A stretch of 64,000 nucleotides of DNA, from NCBI GenBank assembly GCA_024699855.1, contig JAMPIQ010000002.1, forward strand, positions 9,548,001 to 9,612,000. Direction: 5' to 3'. Every line of letters starts with the position of its first letter. Positions within the stretch are counted from its first letter, which is position 1. This document shows, one piece after another, positions 26,201 to 40,300 of the stretch. Both the position numbers and the translations under genes were made by a program. The stretch is from Aphelenchoides besseyi. Lineage: Eukaryota > Nematoda > Chromadorea > Rhabditida > Aphelenchoididae. A model generated the notes under the pieces. The model had not been told where the DNA came from. It was given only the letters and a program-made list of their open reading frames with translations, and did no database searches.

Positions 26201-27831
26201 TAACTCGGAACGAAAGTTCAGTGACAAAAATCGACTCTCAACGATAAATCCAAATCACTTGGATAGAAAGGCAGAATTCAAACCGTCCTCCTTTTTAGTT
26301 TCTCGCGGTCTGTTGAGCTCATCTCGTCGTTGGAGTGCTGCGATTTGCTGTGTGGCTCGTTTCTCATTTCAGAAACCCGGTGGTTTTGTGTTTCGTGGGT
26401 TTTTCGGGAACAAATTTGCAAAGCGAACCTGCAATCCGTAGAACACAAACATTATCACACTGCTTTTCTTCCAGGCAACTGACAGACGAAGAAAGAAAAG
26501 CTTGAGAGCGCGGAAATGGCGCCAAAAATGCGATTTTAACGGCTACCAGAAAACTAACAAACAACGGGACTCTGAAGTTGCCGACAGAAAGCAGTTGAAA
26601 ACAGATAAAAGCGAAAGAGAAGTGCAGAATGTACACGTGTGAATGACTCTTCTACACTCAATGAACAGATTTTAGTGGCTATTCCCCAACGAATTGAAAT
26701 TATGTGATGGGACAGCAGCGTTCGGACATTCAAACGATAAGCTCAATTTGCAGGCAACAAACGCAATTAGTTTTTATGCTTCTTAACCGAACAACATGTT
26801 CGCCGAAGAGAATAAGAATCACAATTAGCTGAGGGAGTTGTTGCAAACCGTTGGAACACTCACGATTGGCTTAACAGTTAGAATGTTTGTGTTGACCTCC
26901 AAGCTTCTTGGAGTATACGGTCAAAAATCGAGACATATCACGGATGAGAATTAAGGGTTCGTTCGAGATTGAACTCTAAGTTCACAGGCCAAAGCGCGTA
27001 AAATGCAACTCATAACGTTGGAGACAGGTAATGCATCATTCGTCGGGCCGTTCGCAGCGAGATGACGAGAGAATATGAGGAAGCGGGGCCGGAAGGCCTA
27101 ATAAACACACTGAAAATGAAACACTCGGCCTTAACAACTGATGCCCGCACTGATGACGACTCCTCATTTCAGCGTTGAACTAAGAGGCAGCGACGAAAAG
27201 TTCTTAACGAGTAAACCGAATTAAATCTGAGTAGCGAGATGCTGCACATATTCTCTCAACTTTTAGACACACTGTACTTTTGATGTGAAATCGAAAATGA
27301 ACAAAACCGAGAATTCTTTCTGATTGTTCTTCCGACGAAAGCGGGTTGCTCGAAACGCAAATTCAGTGATCGCAAACAACAACAGGTTTTTGATGTTACT
27401 AAAACAGTTAATCTATTTTATAAGCAATAACTCAAACAAATTGCAACTCCAGGCAACCTCACAACCACAGAGTATTCCAGTAAAGTGTTTAATCTGACAA
27501 AAACTCAAGGCACACATTCTGGCTTCACATACGCGATCCAATGCACAGCTCAAATAAACTTGATCCTAATTTCGATTTTTAGGCTAATCATTGGCTTTAT
27601 AAGAGGTTTTGACTTTCTCGGTTAGAATTACGGTAAAAGCAATCAAACAAAAAGAACTAATGTTTTTCATCGTTAAATCGATGGTTTCGAAAATTCTGTT
27701 GGTGTGATCGACATGGTTTAGCATAACGACCGTGTTTTAGATCGAAAGATTGTTTGCTCTTCAATATTTGATCTTAAAAACGTGATCATTGCCGTGCAAA
27801 GTACAACCACGATTGTTGTCTTATTTCAGAA
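23270..27831. other. Large gene-poor divergent intergenic region
   Basis: This 4.5 kb lies between the 5' ends of two divergent genes, the adenylyl cyclase (-) and the orphan membrane protein (+). The longest frame (24079-24531, 150 codons) has no recognisable domain or splice support. No transposon ends, tRNA or long repeats were seen. It is the longest stretch without a gene here and probably holds promoters of both flanking genes. Confidence 0.4.
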
Positions 27832-28585
27832 ATGAATTGTTTGTTTCTTCGAGTTGGCTTTCTACTCATCGGCTGCTTGTTTCAGCTGGTGGTTGGACAG
27901 AACTTCGAGACCGGAGACAACAGCACCGTCAGAGATTGCTCGTAAGTTCTCGGTGTTTGTTGTGTTGCATTGTTTTTAGTACTCATTGCACTTACAAAGA
28001 CGGAGATCTGAGATGTTGGGAGAAGAATCAAATTTTCTTCGAAAAACTTCTCCTCGGTCAAATGCGACATTACATTGCAGTCCAGATCAATATCGATCAA
28101 TTTCGACAACGACACGAGAAAGAAGCGTACAAACCGGACTTCGATGGAATGCGGGATGAATCAATAAAACGAATTTGTGAGTTGAAAATGATCTTAATTT
28201 TGAATTAATAGCTTCAGCTTCATATCTTACTCCTGAAGACTACGTGACAACGTCGACAATCAAAACTGTAGTTCATGAGGCAAGAAAAATGCTTGTGAAA
28301 ACTGAATATTCGTTTTTCTAGCTAATGCAGCGCGTAGAAAACAAATCGCAGAAAGCAATCAGTTGGATACCGCATTACAGGTTAGAACTTGCATTTTACT
28401 CTAACAGTTTTTCTCTAACTTCCTTCTTTTCATCTTTCAGTTGTCCGTTGCCTTGCGAATACCGATTTAATAGTTGGCGAAATCTGTTCATTGCATCGAT
28501 GATAATCAACGTTTGTTTGGGTGTGGCAGTCGTTCCGTATGTCTACAACGCGTCGAAACGAGACTCATCAGAAGCATTGCTTTGA
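27832..28585 (+). CDS. Orphan secreted/membrane protein with paired cysteines
   Basis: About 200 residues from four exons. The ATG directly follows ttatttcag/a, an SL-like acceptor, and opens a signal peptide (MNCLFLRVGFLLIGCLFQLV) with probable cleavage after GQ. The luminal part has CSTHCTYKDGDLRCW near the start, then a helical charged middle (FEKLLLGQMRHYIAVQINI, DQFRQRHEKEAYKPDFDGMR). A second cysteine pair, SCPLPCEYRFNSWRN, lies just before a C-terminal hydrophobic segment (LFIASMIINVCLGVAVVPYV) and a short tail. The introns have clear gt...ag borders. I do not recognise the family. Topology suggests an endomembrane or surface type I protein with disulfides near both ends of the ectodomain. 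Confidence 0.75.
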
Positions 28586-29417
28586 AATCGTCCGACTTTT
28601 CCTCTGCATCAAAACGTGTATTCCACGACACCTTTCAACAATCGTTTGCTTAGCTACAGCCGTGCAATAGTTGCCATCTCAAATTCGTGACATTCGAGAG
28701 CACTCATCTAACTCACTTAGTGTTCAATTTGCTCGTACTTATTGGTCTACGAACTTTTTTGCTTTCCCACAGTTTCCTTGTACAAGAACAGTTTGTTTTT
28801 TAATCAGTTAAATTGTCAACCTTAACGCCTTGATTTTTATGCTCAACATCAATTGTTAGAATTCTATTAACTTGCAATAAAACATAAACTTTTTTACAAT
28901 CAATTTCATTCGTTACGGCGCTATTTCATCGCTTTTCATAAGATTATGTTTATCTTTCCATCCGCTCAACAACTCTGAACATCACGCGTTTTCATTCTAA
29001 TCCTCGTGAGTCGAGGGATCAAACTCGTTGCAAACGTGGCAATCGGTCTTCCACGTATTTGCATAACAACTCAAACTCCATCATCTGTTGTGGTTTAAAC
29101 GTGTCGACTTATGAAATTGGTTCAATTCCGTTTGGTCCTAGATGCTTAGCGACGTGTTTCGGCCTTTTGCACTGAGGTTCTGATTCGCGAGTGGTTGTTT
29201 TTTGGAATTTAAATGCGGGCGCGATTTGAAACGTGGATGTTCGATTTGGGAGTTTCACTCGACGTCTTTTTGTTTCTTCTTTGCTGTTAGAAATCGGGCA
29301 TCTTCAGTCGTTGCTGATTCGTATCTGTCGAATACGCAGCAATTTCCTTCCACTTTGTGTTCTCTTTCATTTGCTTCATTCCAATTGATTATTCGTGATT
29401 CATATTTTTCTAAAACA
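28586..29417. other. Spacer with polyadenylation signal
   Basis: Contains a canonical AATAAA at 28876-28881 that could end the orphan membrane-protein transcript, followed by the upstream region of the GDP-fucose synthase gene. No coding exon recognised. Confidence 0.45.
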
Positions 29418-30739
<1,322 letters not shown>

Positions 30740-30833
30740 AATTTGTAGAGAATGTCAATAATCATATCAACTTATAATCGGAAATATAGTCGTTAGTGTA
30801 TATCGGTTACGACGTTTAATTTATACACGATCA

Positions 30834-30839
30834 AATAAA
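30834..30839 (+). terminator. Polyadenylation signal AATAAA
   Basis: A canonical AATAAA about 95 bases downstream of the GDP-fucose synthase stop codon. Confidence 0.6.
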
Positions 30840-31743
30840 ATATTCTTTAGTCGCTTTATGGTTAATGGAATCGCTCAAGTGATTAGAAATGCTTCGAACA
30901 TACACGGTAGTTAAGGAGTTGGAAAACCAGAAATTTAGAAGTCGAACTTTTATATCTTGAACTTAGTCGAAGGTTTTTAGTGAGGTTGTAAATTCGGTTT
31001 TGGAAGTCACAAACTTTGTTGTTTCTCAAGTTCACTTTCGAAATACAATAAAAGTTGATGTTATTGCGCAACCTCCAAATTCGTCCTTAGCCATTTAAAC
31101 GAAAGGGAAAAACGAGTGAAGAGTCTAAAGGTTCGAGTAATTCGAGAACAAACGAGATTTGCATTTTGCTTTTTCCGTGTTGTAATTAGCAGGACACAAT
31201 CAACCGTCTTCGGTTTTACGTCCACATGGAGCTGAATTCTAGGTGTTTATTTTCTGACACGAGCAAATTCGCGCAGGCGGTTCCCTAGTTAACCTTCCGA
31301 CTAAAGTGATGTTTCTCGCCTTTCGTACAAAACTTTCTCCACTTTAGTGGTGCTCGTGAAATTGTCGCTATTATTTTGAAAAAGTGGGGAAAACCGAAGC
31401 AACCAGTGTGCATGACATGAACCTGATTTTGAACCCGAAAGTAAGAATGTAAACGAAAAAAGGCCTACAATGTTGGGCGGGAAATTAGCTGAAACGACAA
31501 GCACCTGCCCATCTATCAACGAAGATTCTGAATACTTGTCAACAATGTTTACAACCTGATTTTTAATCAGAAGTCGGCTCGGTACAACGGTACTTATCAG
31601 TTCATATTCGAATACCGGTTACTGAAACTGCAAAAGCGTTTTGTCGTCCTTGTTCCGATTGTTTTCACACTAAACTAACTAAAAGCTTTTTACGAGATGT
31701 TATGGCTGCTGATACTAAGATGCATTAACTTTGTTTCAGAAAA
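30840..31743. other. Intergenic, no gene recognised
   Basis: About 900 bp with no recognisable exon. It ends in aactttgtttcag, an acceptor-like sequence immediately before the next ATG. Confidence 0.4.
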
Positions 31744-32349
31744 ATGAGGTTGGTACGACCACCTGTGATGATAATTTGGTTATTACTGATTTGCGAGCTC
31801 TTGACGCTCCAAGAAGTTATAGGATTGAAGGGGTAATAATAAGTTTTCGAAAGCTTACTGTTGTGTTTCAGTCGAGTTCGCTCTCGACCATCTCGGCAGA
31901 CTTCTTTGCGCGGTATGTTTCTGGTTTTTAGTATGCTTGCAGCTTTGTTATCACTTGTTTTCTGTAGCTCCTCGAAGACTTGGCTTTGGTAATGTTGGAG
32001 TAACACCGGATAGTCGATTCGCTTCTCCACGTCGATTTGCTCCACCGCCAAGGAAAGTTCTCTATTCGATTGCCAATATTTTTATGGCATTTTGATCGGA
32101 TCTGTTAAAACCATTTCATTTGACATTAACTCATATTAACCCGACATTCTTAGGGCTTCGCAATCGTCTCCCCGACCCGCGGCACGATTTCAAGAACCAC
32201 CACGACGAACTTTCGTGACAAACAATGGAGCCCGTGGACCGCCGGCAATTCGTCCACCTAAAGGAATCGCCGACAAACTGAATCAAGCTCGTTTGAAGGA
32301 TTTCATGTCGTTGGGAGCGTTTCTACTTCGCAATCGCCGACTTCAATGA
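31744..32349 (+). CDS. Small basic secreted Arg/Pro-rich protein, last exon phase unclear
   Basis: The ATG follows tttgtttcag/aaaa, an SL-like acceptor. The signal-peptide-like start is MRLVRPPVMIIWLLLICELL, extending through LTLQEVIG. Two introns (about 40 and 52 bp) join in phase to give RVRSRPSRQTSLR, PRRLGFGNVGVTPD and RFASPRRFAPPR. The final exon reads well in one frame (SPRPAARFQEPPRRTF, NNGARGPPAIRPPKG, LKDFMSLGAFLLRNRRLQ, TGA at 32347-32349). However, the only visible donor and acceptor (aaa/gttctc ... cttag/ggcttcg) enter a different frame that stops near 32263. An AATAAA sits 68 bases after the later stop. It resembles secreted Arg/Pro-rich peptides or neuropeptide precursors only in composition. 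I recognise no family. Confidence 0.5.
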
Positions 32350-32417
32350 ACCGTTAAACAGTCAACGGATGAATTCGTTTTCATCCATGTTGTACATTTC
32401 TCTCTTCGATCTTGCTG

Positions 32418-32423
32418 AATAAA
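32418..32423 (+). terminator. Polyadenylation signal AATAAA
   Basis: A canonical AATAAA shortly downstream of the small basic secreted protein; it supports a plus-strand transcript ending here. Confidence 0.5.
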
Positions 32424-34366
32424 CACGACTGCTCAGATTCTATTTGAGGACTTTAAGACAAATATATTTCAGTGTCGTCTTCTGAACTTTGTGAGGGAAA
32501 AGCTGATGTTTAGTCTAGGGGTTTTTTGTATAAGAGCGTAATTTCACGTCTTCTGTCCATTTGAATAGAAACGATCAATTTCGACAACAAGTTCAATTTC
32601 ACAAGTAAAATCAATAGCAATCCTAATGACACGGCGACCGTCTGAATCACTGCTGGAGTGAACATTCCAACTGGACAGTCGGAAAATGGAAGGAATTTGT
32701 GAGCTCGACTGAATCGCCGTTGGCGTTCGCAACGCGTGATGACCCGAACAAGCAGCAACAACCATCGACCACTTTTCGGGATCGCGGATTTGTTGTCGTC
32801 GGTGTGTGCCGTTTACGGTTTTGCATCAAATCATTTCGAAAAAAGGGCGCGCCGCTGGGAAAACGGACAGCGGATTTGGAGTGCCGGTTTGAAGGGAAAT
32901 TTCATCCTTTTGACCGCAAATCACCACAACTTCTTAAACTTATGAGCGTCGTCCCGTTTTGTGCAACATTTCGTTGACCCAATTTAAAGTGATCATTTTG
33001 TCGACCATTTGAATTTCGCCATCGATTCGGCGTCTTCGCGTAATTGTTACGATCGCCGCTAATCAGCTCACAACAACGAACGTTCAATCATTATTAACTG
33101 TCGGGTCTTCTGACATCGATTCTGATCCGCGAACATTCAATCTTTGAAGGAACTGACAATCGTTCTTGTCACATCAATCTGCGTAACTCGAAACCTGCTC
33201 GATCGATTTTAAAAGTCTTGTGCTCGTCTCAGATGCTTAAGCAAACTATCCTTTTATTGTCGTATGTCTACTTATTAAAATAAGTTTGTTTTATCTCGTT
33301 TTCTTTGACTCCTTTCACTTTCATTCTTCACAATAGTCGCGGAATTTCCGCAACAATTCGCGATATGAACTCACAGATCTCCGTCAGTTTTCACGCTCGC
33401 GTACGCAATTAAGCCTCTACTCTAGTCGAGGAGCGACTTCTGGATATGCAACGGTAGAACCCGACCACAGTTTTAATTCACGCGGTAAATTTGAAGTTCG
33501 TCAAGCCGCTACTTTTGGCGTTTTCTGGTAAATGAGCTTACAGTCATTGCGGATCTGTAAATTGGGTTAGTGGATGATGAAAAGTTGGTCAGCGTGAATT
33601 TGCTAATCAATTTGGTTTAGAAGTCAAACGATGTGTTTAACTGTTCGGCATTCAAATGAATTTGATTCCTACACTTCCTTGGAACTTAATTGGATTTTCA
33701 TTTTGAATTCACTTCCAATCACTAGGAGCACGATTAGTCGAACTGTTTTCTAAGATAATCGCTCTAACGGAAGGTTCATTTGGCGATTTCATGAGGCTTA
33801 ATTGCAAAATTTTTGACTTTGGTTGTAATGTGTCGACAGACAGAACTGTTTCGGACGGTAAGCAGTAGTGGAATAAAGCCAATCGGAAAGTTTTTCCGTC
33901 GTCATCGCCGGTAGCGGCAATCCGATCAAGGTCATCAGTAGATACAACGTCCTTTAAGCGCGTTTTGTATTTCCGATATCGCAGTTTCATTCGTTTATCG
34001 CCAATTCCTTGTCAATCTTAACCGACTCCGTACTCGTGTCAACGTTTTTTTAATTGAGATTGCTTTCCGACAATGTAACGGTGTGTGCAATGCGTCTGTC
34101 AGTCGTTATACGTATTGTCCGCAGGTTATGAGACGTGGATTTTCATCGTTTATCCCGTACAAACGACTTCAAATCCCAACACTAGTTCTCTGATGTTGAA
34201 TCGTAATGAAGTCACGAGAAATTTGTGTTGCTATTGAAAACTTTTACTTTTTATTCGGTCGTTTTACTTACGAAATCGATTATCTCGTTTGTCAATCTGA
34301 GCCGCGCGAGTATATCCGCCAGTTATTCCTTCATTTCTTATTTTAGTTGAGAATTAAAACGTGGTC
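32424..34366. other. Intergenic with one possible small minus-strand frame
   Basis: No recognised gene. A 93-codon minus-strand frame at 33709-33990 opens with MKLRYRKYKTRLKDVVSTDD and has ordinary amino-acid composition, but it lacks known domains or splice signals. An 83-codon frame at 32510-32761 (-) contains one hydrophobic segment. Both are weak. The right end (ttcttattttag at 34337-34346) looks like the trans-splice acceptor of the next gene. Confidence 0.3.
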
Positions 34367-37300
34367 ATGTTGTCCAGATTGAGGATATTGGGTTTTACAC
34401 TAAGTTTGACGTTCTATCTATGCTCGGCACAACATGAAGAACCAAACACAACAGTAAACTCTGACTCCACAGTAACATCGAAATGCGGTGAAGGAATGTT
34501 TCTGTGCGAAAAGGAATCAGTTTGCATTCCGATGGCTTGGCTCTCGGACGGCGAAGCGGATTGTGAAAGTAAGTCTTTTATTGACTGGTTTATCATGTTA
34601 ACGAGAAAAATTCAAAAAATGATAGTCTTTGAGTAGTGAAAAAACTAATGGTCTTTGAGTTAGTAAAAGAAACACTGGAAACATAAAACTCTTTAAACCA
34701 TCGTGGAAATTAGATAGATTGCTTAGATCGCTTTACTCGAACTTCTTCTAACCAAATGAGAATAAGGGCAAGCATACAGAACTCTTATCGTACCGGTCTT
34801 TTGATGTAGACGCTTTGCGGTTTTCGTTTTGTTCGCTTAGAGTTTGGTGCCGTTGAGTTGTTGGCATGCGATGTTGAGAAAGTGGATTCGAAGCAGCTTG
34901 TTTCATTCCGGGTCTTTTTAAAAGTTTTCCATTACTCTTTACTTTCTGATTCTTCTGAAGGTAATTGGCCTGGAAGTTTTTCATCAACTTCTTATTTGCC
35001 GTACATTGTCAATTCTTGCTTTCTTCTCCGATACATCCGAATACACCTGAGGTCGTTTGCACACCTCGTTAACAAAGAAACTTTCATACTCGCATGTCCA
35101 GACAACTCATGATTTAAGATCTTTAAACCCGAAAAATCAGTTCCACCCATGACTTCTTAAGAACGGACGGTTTTGTGCTACTTAAAAGAGAATGTTTCAT
35201 CAGGGACTAATCAAAAGCTTTCCAAATTCGATTAATAAGCCAGACAGATTGTCAGAAGGTTGTCGAACTGCGAGCACTGGTAATCGTGTTTTAACATTAC
35301 CAAAATAACCGTTCCAAAGGTTTTTTTAACTCGCATCATTTGGACTGAAGGATATGCAACATGATCGGTTCCATCAGCTAACCATTTCACATGTTCGATT
35401 TTGCCGTCTTCTTTATTTTCGTCATCGGTTGATCGATTTTCAGCGGTCAATGGTCCTTAATACGAACGTTTTAAACAAAAAGGGTTTGAGACCTACTGAC
35501 TCATATGTTCAAATCGTTTTCCACGCATTCTCGATAAAACACTTTCAGTTTTTCTTCGTTCCAGCAATGATGCAACATCAGATGGTCTTGAACTTAACAA
35601 AGATAGCAACTTCTTTGGAGCATTGGTTTCCTGGACACGCGAATTTTGTGAGAATGTTTTCTTCTTCGAATCGGTACTTGTACTTCGAGTTGATTTATCC
35701 ACGATTCAATTGTGTCTACTGTTAATCAGATGAAAACCGAGGTTTTTTAAGTCGGTAAATCGAGCTAGACATTTTGGACAAATCACTGCTCGATACAGCT
35801 TCGGGTTTGATTCGACCTTAATCCACTGTTCTCTCAAGGATTAAACGAAGTTGCGGCTCATTAGAGCGGCGTTGACTCGGGCGTGAAATTCCAGTAGAAG
35901 TTTGTCGTTCTTTGCGCGATCGACAAATCGAAGATGATAGTCGTCTAGAAAAAGCAATTGTTCTTGAAGATTACGAAACTATTCTGTGTTTCCAACAACA
36001 TGCTTTAAATTGTTTGGATTTTAGATGCAGCCGATGAACAAAACGCCGGTCCTAGTGTTCCGCGTTCATCGTCCATCAAAAACCCGAATGCCAAAATTAA
36101 GGTTGGAAGCTATAACGTTGGTATAACTGAGAATTTAGCTGCCAACCATCGATAATGACAGCCCTTCAGTCGGTGGTCCATCGCTTCCAAATTCCGAAGT
36201 GGATGGTTGTACAAATGAAGCTCAGCAACGAGTAGACGCTTGTGCCAATGATTTGGACATGTGGGTTCAGGATTTGGCGCTCACAAACTACACTGAAATC
36301 TCACTGCTAGGTGATGAGTTAACGTAAGCTTAACGAGCAATTCAACAACGAAAATACGAAAATTTAGATTCGCCAAACTTGAACAAGGATGTTCATTGCT
36401 GGCTGATTATGAAACGTGTATTGACGGTCAACCGGCGAGTTGTCAGCCAAGAAATCCGGACATTCGCGAATTTCAAATGGCCCAAATGTATGCGTGTGAA
36501 TTACTTGTGCCATCAGTTAAGGAACATCTTTCGTGTTTTTCGGCTGCTCGTCATCAAGATTGCAATGTTCAGTAAGTTCTATCTTAGCTTAGAGTCACCG
36601 GCTTCTAGATTACCCAACGCTCCAAATACTCCCATTTGTGGGTTAATCGCATCCGTACGCTCAGATCTCAATTGCCTGATCAAAAATCAACCAACTACTT
36701 GTGATGGTTCAGCAGCGGAGTTATTTGAGCCGATGCTCACCGAAACTCATCACGTTTATGGTGATTTGGAATGTGCTAAAGACGATGCACCAGTCGAAAA
36801 TCCAACGACCGTTAACGAAAAACCAACGCCAATTGAAGAACCAGTAGAACATGAAGTAGAAGAAGTGAAACCTAATGCTGAACAAGTCAAACCGACAATT
36901 TCGGTTCCTTCTTTACCAACAAATGTTTTATCTGCTGGAGCAAAAGTCATCGATCCTGCGCTATCCAATCCATTATATGTATTCGCCAATTTGGAAGCTA
37001 TCTGTTCTCAGGTTAATAACGAAGATATTTGGTTGGCGGTACGTAAGCGTGTTTGTGCACGAAAAGATGATCTTCAACCGCATGTAAATTGTTTTGTTGA
37101 AAGCGCTAAACGCGAATCGAAATGCAACAATCAAGTAAGTGGCTAGCAAGCTCTCGAGAGACTATGTATTTTTAAGCCCACCAAAAACACAACCTGTGCA
37201 GCTGTTGACATCTTCAACAAAAACATCGATTGTATTATTGCAACGTTGAGCGAACTGTGTCCAATCGAAGCACAGGATGTGGTTGTTGCAGTCCAAGAGA

Positions 37301-40300
37301 GTTTGAACGACGACGCAATTGCCCACAAATGCTACGAGGAGAAGGACACCAGCAAGACATCAGCTGCTTCCAATTCGGAAAGTAACGATGAGTTTCGTCT
37401 TGATCCACAGAATCCTCGTTGTACTGGAGAACAGGTGAATTGCTCACATAGTGAAACTTAACGTTTTGTGGTTTAGGAAGATCAGGCGCTTGTTTGTCTT
37501 ACTGAGTTGCTTGAGATCAACAAGAAATTGGGTCAACTTCAAAGCACTAACTTTCTGCTCGAAGTTTCTGATGAGAACTCGCAAATCGTGAATCCGATTT
37601 GTGCACTTTACGCAAAATACGATCGCTGCCTAATGGAACGTGTGTTCGCTAAACGAGAAGGCAAACGTTGTGCTTTCAACTCCCCATTGAATACTTTGGC
37701 ACGGTAATTAAAGTTATGATGAAATGAAAAAACAAGCGTTTAGAATTGGATTGTCGCCAATTTGCGAAGAGGGAACACGAAAACTGATTGTGGCAAATCA
37801 AAACTGTTTCCGCAACGTCACGAAATTCCCAGCCGCTGCACAATGTCAATCAGGACTACAGCATTTGGGTCGTGCAGTCGAACTCATGTTGCAAGGAATT
37901 CATGGTGAAGCGTTGTTGTGCAAATCGTTTTATTTGTTACGTGACACATTCAATTGTGGCGAAGTTCTGATAAAAGAACACTGTGAACCGCACGTTCTCA
38001 AAGATCTATCCGGACTCAAAGAAAAGGTAAAATCGAAAACAGGCTCGACTTCACGATATCCGTTTAGATGAATGGTCTTGGCGCAGAAGAAGGATGCCCA
38101 ACTAATCAACCTGCAGATCTTGATGAAATTATTGCACGTCCAATGCCTCATTCAGCATCCCAAAACGTTGCTGCTCCTACGGCTCGTCCATTAAGTACTC
38201 AATCGCAATCAACAGCTTCACTTGCGCCGACATGTGAAGCTGAAGAGCAGAAAAGATTTAGCGAATGCGTTCAACCATTGACCGTATTCCAACCGCATCC
38301 GTTAGCGGTAATCAAACAACCAAAAGAAATCGACAAGGCTTGTGCTGCTTATCGAACTTTCAATGTGTGTCGCGAATCAATTCGATGCAATCCACTTTGG
38401 GCTCGTGGTATGTCAGCGATGTTCGAGTATGCTTGTGGCGATGGTTATGAACGTTTCAATACCGTTCGACAATGTGTTAGACGAACGACAACACGTGACG
38501 ATATTCGCGAATGTGTTGCCGCGTTCTCCAAGGGTAAAATCAATTTGCAATTTACGTAGCTTAGAAGCTGTTTGATGGGCGTAGCAATTCGGCGAAATAC
38601 TCAATTCACAAATTTAGGAGCACCTCAACAGGCTTGTGAATCTTCGAGTCGACTGTTAGGTTGTGCATTGGCGCCGATTTCCGAAAAATGTGGAGCGAAT
38701 GCAACTGAATTCGTTAAGGAATACGTTCGTCGCTTTGCAACAACCATCGACCCGCAATGTAAAGTTGGTGAACCACCAGGAGGTTTGTTTCGTTGAATTA
38801 CTTCCAAGTTGACTGTATTTTTAGTGAAAGCAATTACTACACACAATTGTACAGCTGCGGAAGACCAATTTGTTCAACATTGTTCTGCACCATTAAACGA
38901 CATTTCCGCACGTTTAGAAGAACTATTTCACGGAGGTTTGCAGTCGTTACTGAAGAATTTGAATAGTCTGGCACCTGTGTTTGCTGAAGGTAACAAAGTT
39001 AATGGGTTAAAAACAAGTACGATTTTAGGTTGCAACTTAACCCAAGAGTTCCGGGAGTGTGCGGGGTCGATTTTGGATTCGAAGAGTCCATGTGTGGTGT
39101 CAAGTTGTTTGATTCGGGCCGGAAACGGTATTTGCAATCAACCAGATGTTGCCGCTGCCATAGATACAAATCTCGGTTGTATATTCAAACAAGTAGTGAT
39201 ACACTCTAAAAATCTAAATGAACTTGTATGACTAGGTTTCTGATCCCGAATTCGGTCGATGTCTTCGTACGACGATCTCAACATTGAAACAATTCAATTT
39301 GGCGGCGTTACGCGGAGTTTTGCCCAAATTCGTTAGTTGTATTGAGCCGATTGTTATCAACAAATGCGGATCCATACCTTTGAATGTGTTGAGAGCGTTG
39401 GGATCGGATGACATTTGTATGGTCAGCTCACAAGTCGAACCCGCTCTTGAGCTTCCAATCTTAACTGAACCACCAACTTGTACTGATGAGCTCAAATCCC
39501 AATACAACAATTGCAGTTCTTTGTTCTTTACAAAATACGCTTTTAAGCCAACCGTTTTTATCGATAAGTCTATTCCGATTGAACAGGTAACGCATCCGAT
39601 ACTCATGTTTGTTATCGCTTGTTTCTTAGATCTGTGCAGACATTAGTGATTATCAACAATGCTATGAAAAGTATGGTATTTGCGAAGAAGATTCCTCGCT
39701 GCGACAACTAGCTCAACAGCTTTGCACAACACGACAGACATTCGAGAAGCATCGTGACTGTCTTGCGGAAATAAGCGAGTCGTCGAAAGTAACTGGTCGT
39801 TCAAATCGAATAATCTCTTGATGTTTTTAGGGCCAAGAGTGTGCAAAAGAGTTGAAATCGGAAAGAACGGAACGCTGCACTACGTTAACCACACTGTCCG
39901 ATTGTGTTGCTGAATTGGTCAGCACGAAGTGTGGAGATGAAGCGCTTTTCTTCTCTGTGGATGCATTAAATGAATATGCACGGGATTCAGATACCGAATG
40001 CAAAATCAGCGCACCGTCTGTTTCGTTACAAACGGGATGCAACGAGCAGGACCTCGTTCAATATCTGGAATGCGAATCTTTCGTCGACAAATTTCGCTTT
40101 CGTCCAATTGTTTTTATTAGGTGAGTACAGATAGCAGGGTTCGTAAATTGTGCTGTTTAGCAACGAGTCTCGATGGGATGAATTCTGTTCGGTAATAACT
40201 AATGATTATCGAACATGTCTGGAAAAACTGAACTGTCGATTTGAACCCGTTTCAACTGCTTCCTTAACTTTGTTTGAGAATTTGTGTGAACGTGAAATCA

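Noticed and set aside
32510..32761. 83-codon minus-strand frame with one hydrophobic segment
   Set aside because: No acceptor or poly(A) support, and it overlaps other frames of similar quality; kept only as a note in the gap entry.
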